A DNA stretch of 64,000 nt from Cherax quadricarinatus (Eukaryota > Arthropoda > Malacostraca > Decapoda > Parastacidae), in assembly GCF_038502225.1 (NCBI RefSeq), contig NW_027196931.1, positions 1 to 64,000 on the forward strand. Reading direction: 5' to 3'. The position numbers and the translations under genes are program-made. Positions within the stretch are counted from its first letter, which is position 1. Each line of letters opens with the position of its first letter. Positions 60,781-64,000 of the stretch are shown here, piece by piece. The notes below the pieces were generated by a model, which was not told the DNA's origin, did no database searches, and saw only the letters and a program-made list of their open reading frames with translations.

Positions 60781-61564
60781 AGTCCAACAAGGCTCCAAGG
60801 TGGTGGACTATTTTTGTTATTTCCTTCCATTTTCTTTTTCCGTTTCCTGCCACTAAAAAATCACCTGGAGTTGGGTTGTCGTAGCTGCTAATGCTTGTCT
60901 TGTGGGGTCTGTGCCTCCTGGTCCCTTTTAGATGGTATGCAGGGCAGTCGATGTTGTAACACTGCTTCTGGAGGACCGAGGAGTGACACATTTTTGGGTG
61001 AATGAAAGTACAGGAAGAAGAACGACACACTCCTTTAGACAGGAGGTCGCTACATTTTTTGGGATGCTCAAAGTTGCATGTCCCATTTTTTTTCCTGATA
61101 TTCCATGCTTACAGATGCCCCAAACAGATGCACAAATTCACCTTTGGTTGAGAACTGTTGGGAGGTGTGTTGTCAATTTCTGCAGGTTCTGGTACTGCAC
61201 TATAATCCTCAGTATCCAAGCCAGGGCCACCCCGTCCTGGATTCGATCTACTTTCCTCAGTAGAGGAAAAAAGAGGAGACTCCTCTCCAACATCTTTACT
61301 GTGGGCCACGGTCTTGTGCAATGATGGTTGTATATTTACGGTTTTAGTGGTGGTTGTGGTAGGGTCCCTAGTAGAGTCTGGGCTGGCAGTAAGGCTGGGG
61401 GCTGGGTCTGAGTCAGCACTGGGGCTGGGGGCTGAGCCTGGGCCAGCACCAGCACTGTGGATATTAGTGCTATGACTGGGGGATGGGTCTGGTTTAGCAT
61501 TAAGGTTTATACCACAAGCGAAGGTACAGTATATACAAAGAAATACCACTAGGATTCCAGCCAT
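60731..61564 (-). pseudogene. LINE ORF1 with a CCCH finger cluster
   Basis: ORF1 starts at ATG 61564. A 150-codon first part is rich in Pro, Ser, Asp and Thr. After a frame change in an A-run near 61085 comes a Cys/His cluster read in two frames: ICKHGISG, then CNFEHPKKCSDLLSKGVCRS and SSCTFIHPKMC, then CYNIDCPAYHLKGT. The repeated C-x4-C-x3-H-x3-C spacing resembles CCCH RNA-binding fingers and not the CCHC knuckles of most LINE ORF1s. The end (to 60731) overlaps the ORF2 start. Its likely role is nucleic-acid binding in the RNP. Confidence 0.6.
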
Positions 61565-61806
61565 GGAAGTCAGCTCTCCGAGATTTTAATTAGCTGGCAG
61601 CCTAATGCTTTAAACCACTCAATGATGGAATGAATGAAAAAGAAAAATGTAAGTTTTTAGTGAATTGTCAAGCGTCTTGAAAGTGGCAAGTCAAGAAAAC
61701 CAAGCCAACCAGGTACACTAGTAGACAATGTAGACCGTCATGGTGGTGTAGCCGCCAATTGCAACTCGTTGCAAGTTTTCAGAAAGATATCGCGCCCCAC
61801 GGACAG

Positions 61807-62141
61807 TGTTTTCTTTTGATAATATATTAGAGTCAAACTCATTGATGATAGGGAGACAAGAGCTATTCTACATCACTGCCTGTGGACTGAGATATATGAT
61901 AAAAAACGTGTTCTAAATTGTAGTTGTTGGTTATGTCAGCATCGCAAAGTGTACAGCATGTGGCATGTAGGGATCATGTTATTGGGGACCCTCATGGTAC
62001 ACTGGTCGAGCTACTAACTTTGGTTTTGACTTACCGGGACTCCCGATAACTCTAAAAATGTAGTATTAGTATTAAAATTATTTATTGACATCTTATTGTA
62101 AATAATTGTTTAATGGATTATTATAAATATCCTCATGACAG
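61807..62141 (+). repeat. Intron segment shared with gene copy 1
   Basis: Aligns by eye with 2750-3089: GATAATATATTAGAGTC, GGGAGACAAGAGC, TATGTCAGCATCGCAAAGTG, GGTACACTGGTCGAGC. Only a short TA run replaces the long microsatellite. This shows the duplication covers intron and exon. Confidence 0.85.
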
Positions 62142-62294
62142 GAAAACGCGAGCAAGATGAGCCGGATTATAGGAAAACTCTATGATAATATTACCCATTT
62201 TGAAGGTGTTGACGCCCAGGGTATGCTGCACTTGTATATTCTCTGTACCCATCAGGACTACGCTAATCATGGTCTTGGGTCCCGCCTGTTCCAG
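62142..62294 (+). CDS. GNAT acetyltransferase copy 2, third coding exon
   Basis: A 51-codon exon, phase 0 at both ends (ATGACAG acceptor, CAG|GTAAAT donor). It encodes SKMSRIIGKLYDNITHFEGV, then MLHLYILCTHQDYANHGLGS and RLFQ: the acetyl-CoA-binding motif A region. It matches 3090-3242. Against copy 1 it has H for L before GLG and R for C after GLGS. With exons 53674-53792 and 54948-55127 it gives 148 residues in one frame. A terminal exon like 7394-7639, expected beyond 64000, would complete about 229 residues. Confidence 0.83.
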
Positions 62295-63070
62295 GTAAAT
62301 AGTTTTGTTAAGGTATATTTTGTTTCAATAATGATCAAAAAATAATTGTTATGCCAAACTTTTGGGAAATTTAGAAGCATGTTTAGTAGCTTTATCCCTA
62401 CAATGGAAGGGGAAGCTTTGATGCTGGTGAAGGGTCTCAGACCGGGCTGCGTGGGAGTTGATCCCCGAATTCCTCTCCAGGTATGCTCCAGGTAAGACTG
62501 GAGCTACCCTCAACATCCTCAGAGGTAGAAAGTTACACAGGAAAGGACAAGAGATGGAAGGAAGGATTCAGGGCAGTGATAAAAAAAATAAATAGTCGAT
62601 CAAGAATTAATAATTGCGCCAAAATAAAAGAGAAACGAATCTGGAGAAATATATTCAGAGAAAGATAGGAAAGAGAATCCAGAACACCTCACAGAAAATG
62701 ACAATATGCCGGTCATAGATAATATAGGCTATGAGGATATTTGTAAGTACTTTGTTAATGGAATCTACATATGTGGATGAGTATGTTGGCATGAACACAC
62801 CAGAAAATTTTCTAATATGCTTTTAAAAAGGCATGAAGACACTTCCACCCAAAGATGTGCAAATCTTCACTGCAGTTCATAGAAAGTTATGACCTTAGTC
62901 GTCCAGACTACAACGAGAATTTTTTTTTAAAGAGGTGGACGGGTAAGCCAGTGGAATGTCTGTGTCAGGTGACCAAAATTTCCAGTGAAAGGTCATCATA
63001 TGACCAAGACCCGCGTCGGGAAACACTTGTCCTATACCTTGTCGAATCTTACCTAACCTAACCTAGCTAC
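62295..63070 (+). repeat. Intron segment shared with gene copy 1, with LINE debris
   Basis: Counterpart of 3243-4019. It has the LINE 3' scrap at about 62430-62492 (GACCGGGCTGCGTGGGAG) and an ORF1-like remnant at 62520-63050 (TYVDEYVG-type and DVQIFTAVHRK frames). Both copies are similarly decayed. Confidence 0.6.
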
Positions 63071-64000
63071 TGAGCAAGCAAAAGTATTGCAGATGGACAG
63101 TTTTTTTCAGTGGAAGAAAGGAAGGATAAACATGGAAGCACAACAGGTGACACAGGAGTGCATGTTTGTGAGAAAAACCAAAAAGGGTCGAACTTATAAT
63201 TTACCATTGTACAACTAATACTGTCGAAAGGAGAGATTTGTACACTAAAAGTTATTTTACAAAAGGTGGCACATTATCTGGGGTACTAAAGAAGACTTGA
63301 CATCCAGACAGGGTTTAAGTCAACTAGAAATAACAATGTTAACTATATAAATGGACTCCTTACAGAAGCAAATTGTAGCTTTAGAGAATTCACAGAAACA
63401 CAAAGGATGTTCTGGACGATGAGTTGGTAAGTCACAGAGGGAGAAGGAATCTGTGTTAAAGACTCACTGTAAGGAACCTCTGAACTAGCTAAATGATATT
63501 GTAGATGTGATGGAAATTAAAGTAGGGAAAAGGAATCTGGTAATTATGCGTGTGTATCAACCAATGTCAGCAACGGCTGGTGAATGCACGGAACAGTTCA
63601 TATAGAAAACTTTGAAAACCCTACATAAAATATTATCCTTTTATAGTGAATTCAATATGCTACATGTTAGATGGAAGATGGCTGGCAACAGTAGTGTATC
63701 AGACATAGTGCCGGAAGCACAGTAGCGTTGGAGGAACACATCAGGGAGTTGCTGAGACCCTGTGAAAAGTTTATTCTAAGCGACCAGGAATAAAAACCTT
63801 CTAGACTTGATCTTCACAAACTATGGGAAACTGAACAGGGACAGAACAATCTCATATACAATATACTCAGACCACAACCACATTAAAATACAAACAAGAA
63901 TAGGAACATGCGGAGGGATCTCACGAAATAGCCAACGTGAAGACCTGTTTACTAATCTACATTTCGGCAAGTAGAGAAATGATGGAAAATCTGATTACAG
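63071..64000 (+). mobile_element. Jockey/CR1-group LINE remnant (continues right)
   Basis: A plus-strand decayed endonuclease region: VMEIKVGKRNLVIMRVYQP, NLLDLIFTNYGKLNRDRTIS, and YSDHNHIKIQTRIG with the SDH pair (63860-63890). It is in the same orientation and intron position as the LINE of copy 1 (4020-6775), which appears to lack this endonuclease part. Confidence 0.7.

Larger units (their letters stand above)
57497..61806 (-). mobile_element. Near-complete jockey/CR1-group LINE
   Basis: A 4.3-kb minus-strand LINE in intron 2 of GNAT copy 2. It has a 5' UTR (61806-61565), ORF1 with a CCCH-type finger cluster, ORF2 with AP endonuclease and RT, a C-terminal segment, and a 3' UTR ending GGTTATTCAGGGG../ACCTCCAGGTTGG near 57497. 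It carries several frameshifts, an altered RT palm motif and a foldback SINE insertion, so it is inactive. Fragments of the same family lie at 4020-6775, 35283-36260, 46237-46765, 52321-52479, 57036-57404 and 62520-64000. Confidence 0.8.

Overview
The window looks like a stretch of a large, repeat-saturated invertebrate genome, most probably a decapod crustacean. Split exons with GT/AG borders show it is eukaryotic. The decapod call is an inference from the mix of repeats: very long (TA)n tracts, RTE, jockey/CR1 and Penelope-like retroelements, Gypsy elements and tRNA-derived SINEs. No prokaryotic operon, CRISPR array, rRNA or convincing functional tRNA gene was seen.

The only host genes I can support are two tandem, same-strand copies of a GNAT acetyltransferase gene of the arylalkylamine/dopamine N-acetyltransferase type. 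Copy 1 enters from the left edge. Its last two coding exons are 3090-3242 and 7394-7639. Copy 2 starts at 53682 and shows three coding exons (53674-53792, 54948-55127, 62142-62294); its last exon should lie right of the window. All visible junctions are phase 0. Introns around the shared exon (about 2750-4020 and 61806-63070) are near-copies, including the same LINE debris, so this is a segmental tandem duplication.

The roughly 46 kb between the two copies is almost wholly mobile DNA. From left to right: a deleted Gypsy element with two LTRs (8052-14435) holding a CR1-like LINE; old LINE scraps; two minisatellites (19246-20089); a GC-richer unclassified block; an intact RTE element (A, 22010-25593) tail-to-tail with an older RTE family; a second Gypsy element on the minus strand (27611-35118) that split a tRNA-derived SINE; LINE fragments; two more RTE elements on the minus strand with intact reading frames (B full length, C 5'-truncated); and a Gmr1-like Gypsy element (46.8-50.5 kb) interrupted by a fourth RTE copy with an 8-bp target duplication. 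A roughly 1-kb (TA)n tract precedes copy 2. Penelope-like fragments and a 4.3-kb LINE with a CCCH-finger ORF1, itself split by a foldback tRNA-SINE, fill copy 2's second intron.

The strongest leads are these. The RTE family has three near-identical open frames and a possible -1 frameshift signal joining a 29-codon upstream ORF to the endonuclease/RT frame. RTE and SINE insertions repeatedly abut (TA)n on both sides. The foldback SINE has a clear target-site duplication. The Gypsy element has integrase ahead of RNase H. Two adjacent minisatellites are highly structured. I did not find a clearly new multi-gene system. Every similarity statement was made by eye and by motif recognition, not by search.
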